Shown here one piece after another: positions 16,600 to 26,098 of a stretch of 64,000 nt of DNA. Position numbers and translations under genes: made by a program. Under the pieces are notes generated by a model. The model saw nothing but the letters and a program-made list of their open reading frames with translations. It was not told the DNA's origin and made no database searches. Within the stretch, counting starts at the first letter, position 1, and the number at the start of each line of letters is the position of its first letter. Origin of the DNA: Oscillospiraceae bacterium. GTDB lineage: Bacteria > Bacillota > Clostridia > Oscillospirales > Oscillospiraceae. The stretch spans positions 1,674,001-1,738,000 of the forward strand of contig AP025583.1 of NCBI GenBank assembly GCA_022846095.1. The letters run 5' to 3'.

Positions 16600-18851
16600 G
16601 CGGCGCGGCGAAAGTAAGGAGAAACGGGCTTGTGCTGGCGGCCGGGCTGGCGCTGATCGGCGCCGTGGTCGTGCTGCTGTGCCTCAGCTATGTGCGCAAT
16701 ATGAGCGGGACCGTCCGGGCGGACACCGAGCGCTACCTCGCCGAGATCGGCAGCCACGTGGCCGCCATGGTGGACAGCCGGGTGGCGGACAGGCTGGAGG
16801 ACCTCCAGATTACGGCGGACGCCTACGCGGAGTTTGACGACCCGGAGCAGGGCATGGCCTACCTCAAGCGGGTGTCAGACGCCTACGGCTTTTTGAGCAT
16901 CACGGCCGTCTCGGCCGACGGGACGGCCAGGACGACCGACGGGCGCAGCGGGTACGCCGGGCAGGACCCGGCGCTGGAGCGGGCCATGGCCGGGGAGGGC
17001 TGCATGACCACCACCGACTCCGGCGGGGCGCAGGTGCGGCACCTGATTTATCTGGTGCCCGTGCGCCGGGAGGGCCGCCCCGCGGGGGCCCTGGCGGCCA
17101 CCTGCTCCCACGGGACCATCCGGGCTTTCCTCCAGGAGGAAATTTTTTCGGGCCGGGGGTACTCCGGCATCGTGGACGCCCGGGGGGATTTTATCATCCA
17201 CAGCGACAGTTCCGCCGCCCGGACCGACGCGGAGAACTTTTTCACCCTGGTGGAGGCGGCCGGCGGGGCCGCCGGCCTGGAGGAGATGCGGGAGAACATG
17301 GCCGCCGGCCGGGGCGGCCTGGTCTACTATACCCTGGAGGACGGGGTGGAGAAGGCGGTGTGCTACACCCCGCTGGAGTACTCCGGCTGGACCCTGCTCT
17401 GCGTGGTGCCCACCAGTGTGACGGAGGAGCGCACCCAGCCCCTGGTGGAGCGCACCCTGCTGCTCACCGCCGTCATCGTGGGCCTGTTCCTCTTTTTATT
17501 CCTGCTGATCTTCACGCTCTACCGCCACAGCCAGCGGCAGCTGGAGCGGCTGGCCTACGTGGACGGCGTCACCGGCGGGCTGAGCCGGGCCAAATTTGAG
17601 CTGGAGGCGGGGCGGCTGCTGGCCGCGTCCCCGCCGGGCACCTACGCGCTGGTGTCGGTGGACATACAAAAATTTAAGCTCATCAACGACGCCTTCGGCA
17701 GCGCAGACGGCAACCGGGCCCTCAAGCACGTGCACGACACCATGGTGCTCTGCCTGCGGCGGCAGGAGCTGGCCGCCCGCCTGTCGGCGGACACCTTTAA
17801 CCTGCTGCTGTTCAACACCTCCCGGGAGGAGATCGCCGCGCGGCTGGAGCGGATCGCCGAGCGGGTCAACGCCTATAACGACGGCCTGGAGAAAAAATAC
17901 TACATGCCCCTGAGCGCGGGGGTATACCTGGTGAACGACCCGGCGCTGGACTTCATCACCATCCAGGACCGGGCCAACGTGGCGCGGAAGAAGAACCGCC
18001 GCCTGGGGGCCGCCCGCCTGTCAGCCTGCACCTTCTACTCCGACGTGGAGCGCCGCCGCCTGCTGCGGGAGAAGGAGATCGACAACCGCATGGCCGCGGC
18101 CCTGGCGGGGGGCGAGTTCATCGTGTACCTGCAGCCCAAGGTGTCCCTGGAGAGCGGGCGGGTCACCGGGGCGGAGGCCCTGGTGCGCTGGCAGGACCCG
18201 GAGCAGGGCCTCGTCCCGCCCGACGAGTTCATCCCCGTGCTGGAGCAGAACGGCTTCATCACCCGGCTGGATCTGTACGTATTCGAGCAGGTGTGCGCCC
18301 TGCTGCGCCGCTGGATTGGCGAGGGGCGCGCGCCCATCCCCGTCTCGGTGAACCTGTCCCGGGTGCACCTGGACAACCCCGGCTTCCTGGCCGACTACCA
18401 GGCAGTGCTGGAGAAGTACGCGGTGCCCCCCGCCCTCATTGAAATGGAGCTGACCGAGACCCTGGTGCTGGAGGACGTGGAGCGGGTGGTCCAGGTCATC
18501 GGGCAGATCCACGCCCTGGGCTGCCGCTGCGCCCTGGACGACTTCGGCTCGGGCTACTCCTCCCTCAACGCCCTGCGGGAGATCCCCGCCGACGTGCTCA
18601 AGCTGGATAAGGCCTTCTTCGACGAGAGCGCGGCCGACCGGCGCAGCGAGCGGGTGGTGGAGAGCGTCATCGAGCTGGCCCGCAAGCTGGACATGGAGAC
18701 CGTCTCCGAGGGGGTGGAGAAGCCGGAGCAGGTGGAGTTCCTGCGCCGGGCCCGGTGCGATATGGTGCAGGGCTACGTCTTTTCCCGCCCCGTCCCGGTG
18801 GAACAGTTCGAGGCGCTGGCCTTCCACGGGCCCATCTCCTGTGTGCTGTAA
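16596..18851 (+). CDS. Membrane c-di-GMP phosphodiesterase with degenerate GGDEF and intact EAL domain
   Basis: 751 aa. A transmembrane segment (~10-30), an extracytoplasmic Cache-like sensor (~35-285, GYSGIVDARGDFIIHSD), a second TM (~290-315), a GGDEF-like domain (~325-480) and an EAL domain (~495-745). The GGDEF active site is replaced by SADTF (397-401), so cyclase activity is not expected; such domains often bind GTP or regulate. The EAL domain keeps the signatures EALVRW (527-), ELTET, DDFGSGYSSL, KLDKAFF, SEGVE and QGYVFSRPV, so it should hydrolyse c-di-GMP. Its ATGA overlap with the upstream cyclase couples the two opposing enzymes. Confidence 0.93.
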   Translation: MSGAAKVRRNGLVLAAGLALIGAVVVLLCLSYVRNMSGTVRADTERYLAEIGSHVAAMVDSRVADRLEDLQITADAYAEFDDPEQGMAYLKRVSDAYGFLSITAVSADGTARTTDGRSGYAGQDPALERAMAGEGCMTTTDSGGAQVRHLIYLVPVRREGRPAGALAATCSHGTIRAFLQEEIFSGRGYSGIVDARGDFIIHSDSSAARTDAENFFTLVEAAGGAAGLEEMRENMAAGRGGLVYYTLEDGVEKAVCYTPLEYSGWTLLCVVPTSVTEERTQPLVERTLLLTAVIVGLFLFLFLLIFTLYRHSQRQLERLAYVDGVTGGLSRAKFELEAGRLLAASPPGTYALVSVDIQKFKLINDAFGSADGNRALKHVHDTMVLCLRRQELAARLSADTFNLLLFNTSREEIAARLERIAERVNAYNDGLEKKYYMPLSAGVYLVNDPALDFITIQDRANVARKKNRRLGAARLSACTFYSDVERRRLLREKEIDNRMAAALAGGEFIVYLQPKVSLESGRVTGAEALVRWQDPEQGLVPPDEFIPVLEQNGFITRLDLYVFEQVCALLRRWIGEGRAPIPVSVNLSRVHLDNPGFLADYQAVLEKYAVPPALIEMELTETLVLEDVERVVQVIGQIHALGCRCALDDFGSGYSSLNALREIPADVLKLDKAFFDESAADRRSERVVESVIELARKLDMETVSEGVEKPEQVEFLRRARCDMVQGYVFSRPVPVEQFEALAFHGPISCVL

Positions 18852-18869
18852 TCAAGGTTACAAAATGTC

Positions 18870-18941
18870 TTGACAGGGCGGACACGCTCTGCTAAGATCC
18901 CATTAGGGGAAAGCGCCGGATCCCGGCGCTTTCCCCTTTTT
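18870..18941 (+). promoter_or_regulatory. Promoter immediately followed by a perfect terminator upstream of eutH (possible attenuator or small RNA)
   Basis: TTGACA (18870-18875), 17 bp, TAAGAT (18893-18898). The expected start near 18905 coincides with a 14-bp perfect hairpin (18906-18919 with 18923-18936, ATC loop) and TTTTT. A transcript from here would end after ~37 nt unless read through. No other promoter is visible in the 42 bp before eutH. The hairpin may simply terminate the upstream c-di-GMP operon, but together the elements look like conditional termination. Confidence 0.65.
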
Positions 18942-18983
18942 CCTGGAATCAAATCTGATTCATACAGAGGGGAACGAGGGCCT

Positions 18984-20096
18984 ATGAACGTCTTTATCGC
19001 GATTATGCTCCTCTTCGCGGCGGCGGGCCTGGCGGACAAGCTCTGCGGGGGCAAGCTGGGCCTCAACGCGGGCTTTGAGCGGGGACTGTCCTCCATGGGG
19101 GGACTGGCCATGTCCATGGTGGGCATCTACTGCGCGGGCATCACCGTGGTGGGGGCCCACGCGGAGGGGCTGGCGGCCCTGTCGGAGCGGCTGCCCTTCG
19201 ACCCCTCCCTCATCGTGGGCTGCCTGCTGGCCACCGACATGGGCGGCTACTCCATCGCCGGGCAGATGGCGGCCACCCGGGAGATCGGCCTCTTCTCGGG
19301 CCTGATCGCCGCCTCCACCCTGGGCACCACCATCTCCTTCGCCCTGCCCATCGCCATGTCCTCCATCCAGCCGGACGACACCGCCCCCATGATGAAGGGC
19401 TTCCTGCTGGGCATCGTCACCATCCCCGCCTCCCTGGTCTCCGGGGGGCTGCTGGTGGGGATGCCGGTGGGGGATCTGCTGGTCAACAGCGCGCCCATCC
19501 TGGTCATCTGCGCCGTGCTGTGCCTGGCGCTTTTAAAGGCCACCCAGGCCACCACCAGGGCGCTGCTGGTGCTGGGGCAGGTGATCCGCACCGCCGGGTG
19601 CCTGCTCTTCGCAGCCGTGGTGGCGGGGCTCTTCGTGCCGGCGTGGCAGTTTGTGGACACGGCCCTGGTCAGCGAGGCTTTCCTGGTGGTGGTCAAAATC
19701 ACCGCCGTGGTCTGCGGGGCCCTGGTCTTTTCCCAGATCGTCATGGCCCGCTGCAAAAAGCCCATCAGCGCCCTGGCGAGGCTGATGAAGGTCAACGACT
19801 TCGCCGTGGTGGGGCTGCTGCTCAGCGTGTTCACCAGCCTGTCCATGCTCCCCCTCTTCGCCAGCATGGACAGGCGGGGCAAGGTGATGAACGCCGCCTT
19901 CACGGTGAGCGGGGCCTTCGCCCTGGGGGGCCAGCTGGCCTTCGTGGCCAGCGTGGAGCCCGCCGCCATGGTGTGGTGCTATATCCTCTCCAAGCTGTGC
20001 GGCGGCGCCTGCGCCGTGCTGGCCGCCGTTTTTACCACCCCGGCGGACCTGGAAAAAGAGGACGCCGTCTTGACAGAAGCCCCGCGGGCGTGTTAA
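18984..20096 (+). CDS. eutH: Ethanolamine permease EutH-like membrane protein
   Basis: 370-aa polytopic protein with about ten hydrophobic segments throughout. The family signature is recognisable near the N-terminus (AGLADKLCGGKLGLNAGFERG, AMSMVGIYCAGI) and in LIVGCLLATDMGGYSIAGQMA. EutH brings ethanolamine into the cell. No ammonia-lyase, microcompartment or other eut genes are adjacent, so this is an orphan copy and the true substrate could differ. The ATG at 18984 has a GAGGGGAACGAGGG ribosome site; upstream in-frame codons run through the terminator and were rejected. Its 3' end contains the promoter of the next transcription unit. Confidence 0.87.
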   Translation: MNVFIAIMLLFAAAGLADKLCGGKLGLNAGFERGLSSMGGLAMSMVGIYCAGITVVGAHAEGLAALSERLPFDPSLIVGCLLATDMGGYSIAGQMAATREIGLFSGLIAASTLGTTISFALPIAMSSIQPDDTAPMMKGFLLGIVTIPASLVSGGLLVGMPVGDLLVNSAPILVICAVLCLALLKATQATTRALLVLGQVIRTAGCLLFAAVVAGLFVPAWQFVDTALVSEAFLVVVKITAVVCGALVFSQIVMARCKKPISALARLMKVNDFAVVGLLLSVFTSLSMLPLFASMDRRGKVMNAAFTVSGAFALGGQLAFVASVEPAAMVWCYILSKLCGGACAVLAAVFTTPADLEKEDAVLTEAPRAC

Positions 20097-20098
20097 CT
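20070..20098 (+). promoter_or_regulatory. Promoter of the ZTP riboswitch-fhs unit
   Basis: TTGACA (20070-20075) inside the end of eutH, 17 bp, TTAACT (20093-20098). The start point would fall near 20105, where the riboswitch begins. Confidence 0.75.
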
Positions 20099-20104
20099 TA
20101 ATAC

Positions 20105-20201
20105 GAGAGCTATATGACTGACGGGAGTGGATTGACCACATGGAGTATAGCGTGAACAAGCCGACCGTCTGGGCGCACTGAGTATCGGTGCGCCCTTTTT
20201 T
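20105..20201 (+). ncRNA. ZTP (pfl) riboswitch with terminator expression platform
   Basis: The first domain has the stem GCTATA (20109-20114)/TATAGC (20146-20151) enclosing TGACTGACGG and the hairpin GTGGATTGACCAC. The conserved second element CCGACCGTCTGGGC (20161-20174) can pair with GACTGACGG. This is a near-textbook match to the pfl motif, which senses ZTP/ZMP and reports folate (10-formyl-THF) shortage. A terminator GGGCGCAC/GTGCGCCC with TTTTTT (20171-20201) overlaps the 3' element, so ligand binding should prevent termination. It lies directly before formate-THF ligase, the expected target. Confidence 0.95.
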
Positions 20202-20255
20202 CATTTTCTGAAAAGAGGGTGCGCCCGATCAGAAATAAGGAGGCTGTTTTTCAAC

Positions 20256-21923
20256 ATGAAAACCGACATTGAGATTGCGCAGAGCGCGAAGCTGCTGCCC
20301 ATCACCGAAATCGCGGCCAAGCTGGGGATCGGCGAGGAGGCCCTGGAGCCCTATGGCCGCAGCAAGGCCAAGCTGGACCTGGCTCCCCTGCGGGAGAAGC
20401 CCCGTAAGGGCAAGCTGGTGCTGGTGACCGCCATCAACCCCACCCCGGCGGGGGAGGGCAAGACCACCACCAGCGTGGGCCTGGCCGACGCGCTCAACCT
20501 GCTGGAGAAAAAGGTGGTGCTGGCCCTTCGGGAGCCCAGCCTCGGCCCCGTGTTCGGGGTGAAGGGCGGGGCCGCCGGCGGCGGGTACGCCCAGGTGGTG
20601 CCCATGGAGGACATCAACCTCCACTTCACCGGCGACTTCCACGCCATCGGCGCGGCCAACAACCTGCTGGCCGCCATGCTGGACAACCACATTCAGCAGG
20701 GCAACGCCCTGGACATCGACGTGCGTAAAATCACCTGGCGGCGCTGCGTGGATATGAATGACCGGCAGCTGCGCAATATCATCTGCGGCCTGGGCGGCAA
20801 GGCCAACGGCGTGCCCCGTGAGGACGGGTACGACATCACCGTGGCCAGCGAGATTATGGCGGTGCTGTGCCTGGCCACCGGTCTCATGGACCTCAAGGCC
20901 CGGCTGGCCCGCATGGTGGTGGCCTACACCCGGGACGACAAGCCCGTCACCGCCCACGACCTGCACGCCGAGGGGGCCATGACCGCCCTGCTGAAGGACG
21001 CCATCAAGCCCAACCTGGTCCAGACCCTGGAGCACACCCCCGCCCTGATCCACGGCGGGCCCTTCGCCAACATCGCCCACGGCTGCAACTCCATCTCGGC
21101 CACCGACGCCGCCCTGCGGCTGGGGGACTACGTGGTCACCGAGGCGGGCTTCGGCGCCGACCTGGGCGCGGAGAAGTTTTTGGACATCAAGTGCCGCTAC
21201 GCCGGCTTCCACCCCGACGCGGTGGTCATCGTGGCCACGGTGCGGGCCCTGAAGCACCACGGCGGCTGCGCCAAGGCCGAGCTGGGGAAGGAGAACCTGG
21301 AGGCCCTGGAGCGGGGCCTGCCCAACCTGGTGCGCCACGTGGAGAACATCACCCGCTCCTTCGGCCTGCCCGCGGTGGTGGCCATCAACAAGTTCGAGAG
21401 CGACACCGACGCCGAGGTGGAGCTTATCCGCCGCGCCTGCGGGGAGTACGGCGTGCGCGTGGCCCTGAGCGAGGTGTGGGGCAAGGGCGGCCAGGGCGGC
21501 GTGGAGCTGGCCCGGGAGGTGCTGCGCATCATCGACGAGGGGGAGAACCGCTTCACCTTCGCCTATCCCGACGAGCTGCCCCTCAAGGAGAAGATCGCCG
21601 CCGTGGCGGCCAAGGTCTACGGGGCAGACGGGGTGGACTATTCCCCCGCCGCCGAAAAGGAGCTCGCCCGGCTCACCGAGCTGGGCTACGGCGGCCTGCC
21701 CGTCTGCATGGCCAAGACCCAGTACTCCCTGTCCGACGACGCCAAGAAGCTGGGGGCACCCAAGGGCTTCCGCATCAAGGTGCAGAAGGCCAAGGTCTCC
21801 GCCGGCGCGGGCTTCGTGGTGGTGCTCACCGGCGACATCATGACCATGCCCGGCCTGCCCAAGGCGCCCGCGGCGGAGCAGATCGACGTGGACGAGAACG
21901 GGGTCATCTCCGGGCTGTTCTAG
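20256..21923 (+). CDS. fhs: Formate--tetrahydrofolate ligase
   Basis: 555 aa, the usual length. It joins formate to tetrahydrofolate with ATP to give 10-formyl-THF, feeding purine synthesis and C1 or acetogenic metabolism in the cytoplasm. Motifs seen: the ATP-binding loop [63 protein letters not shown] and the C-terminal [21 protein letters not shown]. An AAGGAGG ribosome site precedes the ATG. The ZTP riboswitch upstream should raise expression when ZMP/ZTP builds up. Confidence 0.98.
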   Translation: MKTDIEIAQSAKLLPITEIAAKLGIGEEALEPYGRSKAKLDLAPLREKPRKGKLVLVTAINPTPAGEGKTTTSVGLADALNLLEKKVVLALREPSLGPVFGVKGGAAGGGYAQVVPMEDINLHFTGDFHAIGAANNLLAAMLDNHIQQGNALDIDVRKITWRRCVDMNDRQLRNIICGLGGKANGVPREDGYDITVASEIMAVLCLATGLMDLKARLARMVVAYTRDDKPVTAHDLHAEGAMTALLKDAIKPNLVQTLEHTPALIHGGPFANIAHGCNSISATDAALRLGDYVVTEAGFGADLGAEKFLDIKCRYAGFHPDAVVIVATVRALKHHGGCAKAELGKENLEALERGLPNLVRHVENITRSFGLPAVVAINKFESDTDAEVELIRRACGEYGVRVALSEVWGKGGQGGVELAREVLRIIDEGENRFTFAYPDELPLKEKIAAVAAKVYGADGVDYSPAAEKELARLTELGYGGLPVCMAKTQYSLSDDAKKLGAPKGFRIKVQKAKVSAGAGFVVVLTGDIMTMPGLPKAPAAEQIDVDENGVISGLF

Positions 21924-21935
21924 GACGCCGCCGGG

Positions 21936-22805
21936 ATGAAAACGGTCAAGGATTTTTCCGTCATCACCCTGGCTACGGGCGTGGTGGCTCTGGCGGTCTA
22001 TTTCTTCCTGCTGCCCAGCCACACGTCGGTGGGCAGCATCGTGGGCCTGGCCGTCATTCTGGAGCAGCTGCTCCCGCTCAGGATGTCGGCGATTACGCTG
22101 ATCCTCAACGTCGTGCTCCTCCTGCTGGGGTTTTTGCTGATCGGGCGGGAGTTCGGCGCCAAGACCATCTACACCTCCATCCTGCTCCCCGGCATGCTGG
22201 CGGCGCTGGAGGTGCTCTTCCCCGGCAACCGCTCCGTCACCCAGGACGAGTTCCTGGATATGCTGTGCTACATCTTCGTGGTGAGCCTGGGGCTGGCCAT
22301 CCTCTTTAACCGCAACGCCTCCTCCGGGGGGCTGGACATCGTCGCAAAGATCCTGAACAAGTATTTGCGCATGGAGCTGGGCAAGGCCATGTCCCTGGTG
22401 GGGATGTGCGTGGCGCTCTCCTCGGCCCTGGTCTACGACAAGCGCCTGGTGGTGCTCAGCGTCCTGGGGACCTATCTGAACGGCCTTGTGCTGGACCGCT
22501 TCATCTTCGGCGCCAACGAGAAGAAGCGCGTGTGCATCCTCTCGCAGAAGGAGGCCGAGCTGGAGGCCTTTATCCTGGGCAGTCTCCAGAGCGGGGCCAC
22601 CATCTACGAGGCCACCGGCGCCTATGAGAAGCAGCCCCGGCGGGAGATCGTCACGATCGTGGACAAAAACGAGTACCGCAAGCTGATGGACTTTGTCATG
22701 AAGACGGATAAGGACGCCTTTGTCACGGTGTACACCGTCAACGAGGTGATCTACAGGCCGAAGAAGAAGCGCGCCCGCGCACATGAGCGGGCGGCGGAGC
22801 GCTGA
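21936..22805 (+). CDS. YitT-family membrane protein with C-terminal DUF2179-like domain
   Basis: 289 aa. Four or five transmembrane segments lie in ~1-175 (LATGVVALAVYFFLLP, FRNASSGGLDIVAKIL-like region RNASSGGLDIVAKILNKYL). A cytoplasmic domain follows (~200-275, KKRVCILSQKEAELEAFILG ... YEKQPRREIVTIVDKNEY) of the kind found at the C-terminus of YitT/DUF161 proteins. The family's function is unsettled; transport roles have been proposed. The gene starts 12 bp after fhs and ends at a shared terminator, so it is probably read with fhs under the riboswitch. Confidence 0.88.
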   Translation: MKTVKDFSVITLATGVVALAVYFFLLPSHTSVGSIVGLAVILEQLLPLRMSAITLILNVVLLLLGFLLIGREFGAKTIYTSILLPGMLAALEVLFPGNRSVTQDEFLDMLCYIFVVSLGLAILFNRNASSGGLDIVAKILNKYLRMELGKAMSLVGMCVALSSALVYDKRLVVLSVLGTYLNGLVLDRFIFGANEKKRVCILSQKEAELEAFILGSLQSGATIYEATGAYEKQPRREIVTIVDKNEYRKLMDFVMKTDKDAFVTVYTVNEVIYRPKKKRARAHERAAER

Positions 22806-22813
22806 ACGGACAA

Positions 22814-22849
22814 AACGACGGGCGGGCCCATATGGGCCCGCCCGTCGTT
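22814..22849. terminator. Perfect 36-bp palindromic bidirectional terminator
   Basis: A perfect inverted repeat centred on CATATG, with a GC-rich stem (ACGACGGGCGGGCCC and its complement) bounded by AA and TT, between two converging genes. Confidence 0.8.
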
Positions 22850-22862
22850 TATGTTGTGTGTG

Positions 22863-25800
22863 CTACTGTGCCATGGCCTCCACCAGGCGCTGGAGCACCA
22901 CGGCCACCTCGGCCCGGGTGGCGGTGCCCTGGGGATCCAGCGCGCCGCCGTCCTTGCCGGTCATCAGGCCCGCGCCCACCGCGTAGCCCATGGCCTCCTG
23001 CGCCCAGGGGGACACGGCTCCGCCGTCCGTGAAGGCGCTCAGACTGCCCTGCTCCGCCTGCACGCCCTGTTTGGCCATGTAGCGGTACAGGATGGTCGCC
23101 AGCTGCTCCCGGCTGATGGGCGCGTCCGGGTCGAACCCGGCGCCCGTCCCCGTCACGATGCCGCTCTCGCTGGCCCACGCCACCGCATCGGTGTAGTACG
23201 CGCCGCTGTCCACGTCGGCGAACTGCGCCGCCACCCCGGCCTGGGGCTTGCTCTCCAGGCGGTGCAGCACCGTCACCAGCATGGCCCGGTTCATGGGCTG
23301 GTTGGGGGAGAAGCTCCCCTCCCCCGTGCCCTGGAACAGCTCGTGGGAGCTGACGAACGCGATGGCGTCCCCAGCCCACGCGGCCTGCGCCGCGTCGGCA
23401 AAGTCCACGCTCTTGTCCACCAGCTTCACCGTGGCTCCGGCCTCCAGGGGCACCACCAGCGCCCCGTCCACCAGGACGGACTTGGTCACGATCTCCTCGG
23501 TGCCGTCCGCGTTTACGATGACGGCCACCATGCCGGGGGCGGCTTCCGCCACCGGCACCGCCACGGTCACGGGCTTGTCGCTCTTCACCGTCACCACGGG
23601 GGCCTTGTCGGCGTCCCTGGTCACGGGCAGTTCGCTGATGGGCAGCGCCACGGTGCCCGCCTCCGCCTTCGCGGCAGGGATGGTCACCTCGGCCTCCACC
23701 TTGCCCTCGGGGCTGGTGACCGCCTTGGCCTCCAGGCCGTCCGGTGTCTTGACGCTCTCGGTCACGGTGCCGTCCGGCTTGGTCTCCACCACCTGCACCG
23801 TGCCGTCCTTGTGCTCGGTGGTCTCGGTTACGGTGCCGTCCTTGGCCGTCTCGGTCTTTGTCGTGGAGCCGTCCGGGTTGGTCTCGACGGTGGGGGGAGG
23901 CGTGGGAGTGGTACCCCCGCCCCCACCGCCGCCGCCAGTGTACGCGGAGACGGTGACCTCAATCGGAGCGGAAGCGCTGAGGAACTCCGTCTCCGCATAG
24001 CGGACAAGGTAGGCGCCGGCGCTCAGGCCGGTCATGCTGCCGTCGGGGCAGGCGGTCCAAACCGCCGCGCCCTTGGCCTGGTACTCCATGGCGGAGGTTA
24101 TGCCGTTGATCCGCTCGGTGCCGCCGTAGACCAGCTTGCTGTCGGGGGCGGCCTGGGCGCCCTTCTGCACGTTCAGGGCCACCGTATCGCTGAGCTTGTA
24201 GACCGGCTCACGGCCCGGCTCCTGGTTGCCGATCTCACAGCGGTAGAGCCAGCCGTTGCTGTTGATGGTGATGTCGGTGCCGCGGATGACGTAGGTACTG
24301 TTGGCGCCCACGTCGGCCCAGGTACCGCCCGCGTCGGTGCTGAACTGCCACTTGTAGCTGTAGGTAGGCTTTTCAGGGGCGGACAGGGTGATGTCCCCAT
24401 GGGGCAGCACCACGGGGTTGGGCATGCCGGTGATCTGGGTCTCCGGGGCGCCGGAGGGGGGCGCCCACACGGCGGTGACGGTGGCGTCCGCCGCCGCGTT
24501 GAAGAGGCTGCCGGGCCGGTACATGTCCTCGCCGGACTTCCAGCCGGAGAAGGTGTACTTGTCCACCACGTGCTGCGCCACGTCGGGCAGCTCCACGGAG
24601 AAGCCAACCACCTGGGTGATGGGGGCGGGGGCCGCGCCGTGGTCGGTGGTGTAGGTAACTTTGTAGGTGGGGACATCAAGCAAATCTGCGCTTACCAAGT
24701 CCAGAAGCGTATTTTTCCCGTTCAGGGGAGCGGACAGCGCGCCCAGCTCATTGACGGAGATGCAGTTGGCTGTATTGTCCGTACCCACGCCGACGGCCTT
24801 CGCGCCGGGGCTGGCGGCCCAGAGACAGCCCTCGATGGCGCCGGGGCCGTCGCTGCTGCGGGTGTCGTTCCTGCCCACCAGGACGCCCGCGCCTACAGGA
24901 GCGCTGACGCCGCCAAAGGAGTAGCAGTCCTTGACGATGGCGTGCGCGGCCTGGTTGGTGTCGGTGGTGGTATTGCTGTTATGCGTGCCGACCACGCCGC
25001 CGGCGTTGGCCTCGCCGCTGACGGGGCCCAGGTTGACACAGTTTTGGACGGTGGAACTGCCATTTTCATCTTGCTGAGCCAAGGTATCCGTATAACCGAC
25101 GATGCCGCCGACATCTTCGGTGCCGGACACGTTGCCGGCATTGGTGCAGCCGGACACGGTGCTCCCCGCGGAGATAGCGCCGGCGATGCCGCCGGTCCGT
25201 GCCCCACCCGTGACGGGGGCCTCGTTGCTACAGTTCTCAAGGGTAATCTTGGGGTTGATGCGCCCCACGATGCCGCCCACCTGGCTGTAGTCCGGGGCGC
25301 TGATCTCGCCGTAGTTGACGCAGCCGCTGATGGTCTTCTGGGCCTCGTGGCACATTCCGGCGATGCCGCCGATGCCGTTGCCGGGCCTCTGCTGCGCGGC
25401 GCTCCGCGCGGACACCGCGGCGTAGTTCGTGCAGTTTGTAATCGTCCCGATGTTGTTGCCCGCGATGCCGCCGATATAGTAAGCGCCGCTGAGGGGATTC
25501 CCGTAGTCGGCGCCGATGATCTGAGAGCTTCTATCCACGGTGCAGTTTTCGATCGTGCCGTTATTCTCTCCGGCAATACCGCCGCAGTAGATGGAGCCGA
25601 CGATATAGCTGCTTGCCAGCGTAACGTTTTTAACCGTTGCGCCAGATGCGATTGTACCAAATAGTCCGGCCCTATCCTCTGTACCACTCATATCCAAGTA
25701 TAAGCCTGTGATTGTATGGTTCTGGCCGTCAAAGACAATCGCTTTACCGGAATTACCCTTGAAAATAGGGGTCCATTTTGCCGCGCTCCCGATCCAGTTG

Positions 25801-26078
25801 GGGGTGGAGACATCGTTTAATACAATGTCGGCCCCCAGCTTGAAGGTCTTATTGCGCAGCTGCTGCGCGGTCCTCGTAGTGCTGGCCAATTCCGCAAGCC
25901 CGGCCAACTGGGCCGGCGTGGTAAGGGTGAACTCGCTCTGGTTCTTATCAAACCAGCTCGTATCCGCCTGTGTGCTCCAGTCCGCGGTATCCGCCGCTGC
26001 GGGGAGGATCAGGAGCGAGCAGAGCAGCGCCACGGAGAGCAGGACGGAGAGCAGGACGCGGGCCTTTTTTCTAGACAT
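22863..26078 (-). CDS. Secreted GLUG-repeat surface protein with three SLH domains
   Basis: 1071 aa. A signal peptide (LLSVLLSVALLCSLLILPAAA) is followed by a region rich in GIAGxxxGxIxxC units of the GLUG type (YIGGIAGNNIGTITNCTNY and others, ~60-420). Next are a Flg_new/InlB-like repeat (YTFSGWKSGEDMYRPGS), an Ig-like part, a charged repeat segment (TVTETTEHKDGTVQVVET-like) and three C-terminal SLH modules (FADAAQAAWAGDAIAF; FADVDSGAYYTDAVAW; AQEAMGYAVGAGLMTGKDGG). MSRKK at 26078 is chosen because AAGGAG lies 12 bases upstream, while an earlier in-frame ATG directly abuts it. It is 20 bp downstream of the beta-helix gene and likely its operon partner. Confidence 0.87.
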   Translation of the reverse strand: MSRKKARVLLSVLLSVALLCSLLILPAAADTADWSTQADTSWFDKNQSEFTLTTPAQLAGLAELASTTRTAQQLRNKTFKLGADIVLNDVSTPNWIGSAAKWTPIFKGNSGKAIVFDGQNHTITGLYLDMSGTEDRAGLFGTIASGATVKNVTLASSYIVGSIYCGGIAGENNGTIENCTVDRSSQIIGADYGNPLSGAYYIGGIAGNNIGTITNCTNYAAVSARSAAQQRPGNGIGGIAGMCHEAQKTISGCVNYGEISAPDYSQVGGIVGRINPKITLENCSNEAPVTGGARTGGIAGAISAGSTVSGCTNAGNVSGTEDVGGIVGYTDTLAQQDENGSSTVQNCVNLGPVSGEANAGGVVGTHNSNTTTDTNQAAHAIVKDCYSFGGVSAPVGAGVLVGRNDTRSSDGPGAIEGCLWAASPGAKAVGVGTDNTANCISVNELGALSAPLNGKNTLLDLVSADLLDVPTYKVTYTTDHGAAPAPITQVVGFSVELPDVAQHVVDKYTFSGWKSGEDMYRPGSLFNAAADATVTAVWAPPSGAPETQITGMPNPVVLPHGDITLSAPEKPTYSYKWQFSTDAGGTWADVGANSTYVIRGTDITINSNGWLYRCEIGNQEPGREPVYKLSDTVALNVQKGAQAAPDSKLVYGGTERINGITSAMEYQAKGAAVWTACPDGSMTGLSAGAYLVRYAETEFLSASAPIEVTVSAYTGGGGGGGGTTPTPPPTVETNPDGSTTKTETAKDGTVTETTEHKDGTVQVVETKPDGTVTESVKTPDGLEAKAVTSPEGKVEAEVTIPAAKAEAGTVALPISELPVTRDADKAPVVTVKSDKPVTVAVPVAEAAPGMVAVIVNADGTEEIVTKSVLVDGALVVPLEAGATVKLVDKSVDFADAAQAAWAGDAIAFVSSHELFQGTGEGSFSPNQPMNRAMLVTVLHRLESKPQAGVAAQFADVDSGAYYTDAVAWASESGIVTGTGAGFDPDAPISREQLATILYRYMAKQGVQAEQGSLSAFTDGGAVSPWAQEAMGYAVGAGLMTGKDGGALDPQGTATRAEVAVVLQRLVEAMAQ

Positions 26079-26098
26079 GTGAAATACCATCTCCTTAA

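Noticed and set aside
18984-20096. A complete ethanolamine utilisation locus
   Set aside because: Only the EutH-like permease is present; neighbouring genes are c-di-GMP enzymes and folate metabolism.
20229-22784. Minus-strand open frame (~850 codons) opposite fhs and the YitT-like gene
   Set aside because: Shadow of high-GC3 genes; both plus-strand genes are supported by family motifs and ribosome sites.
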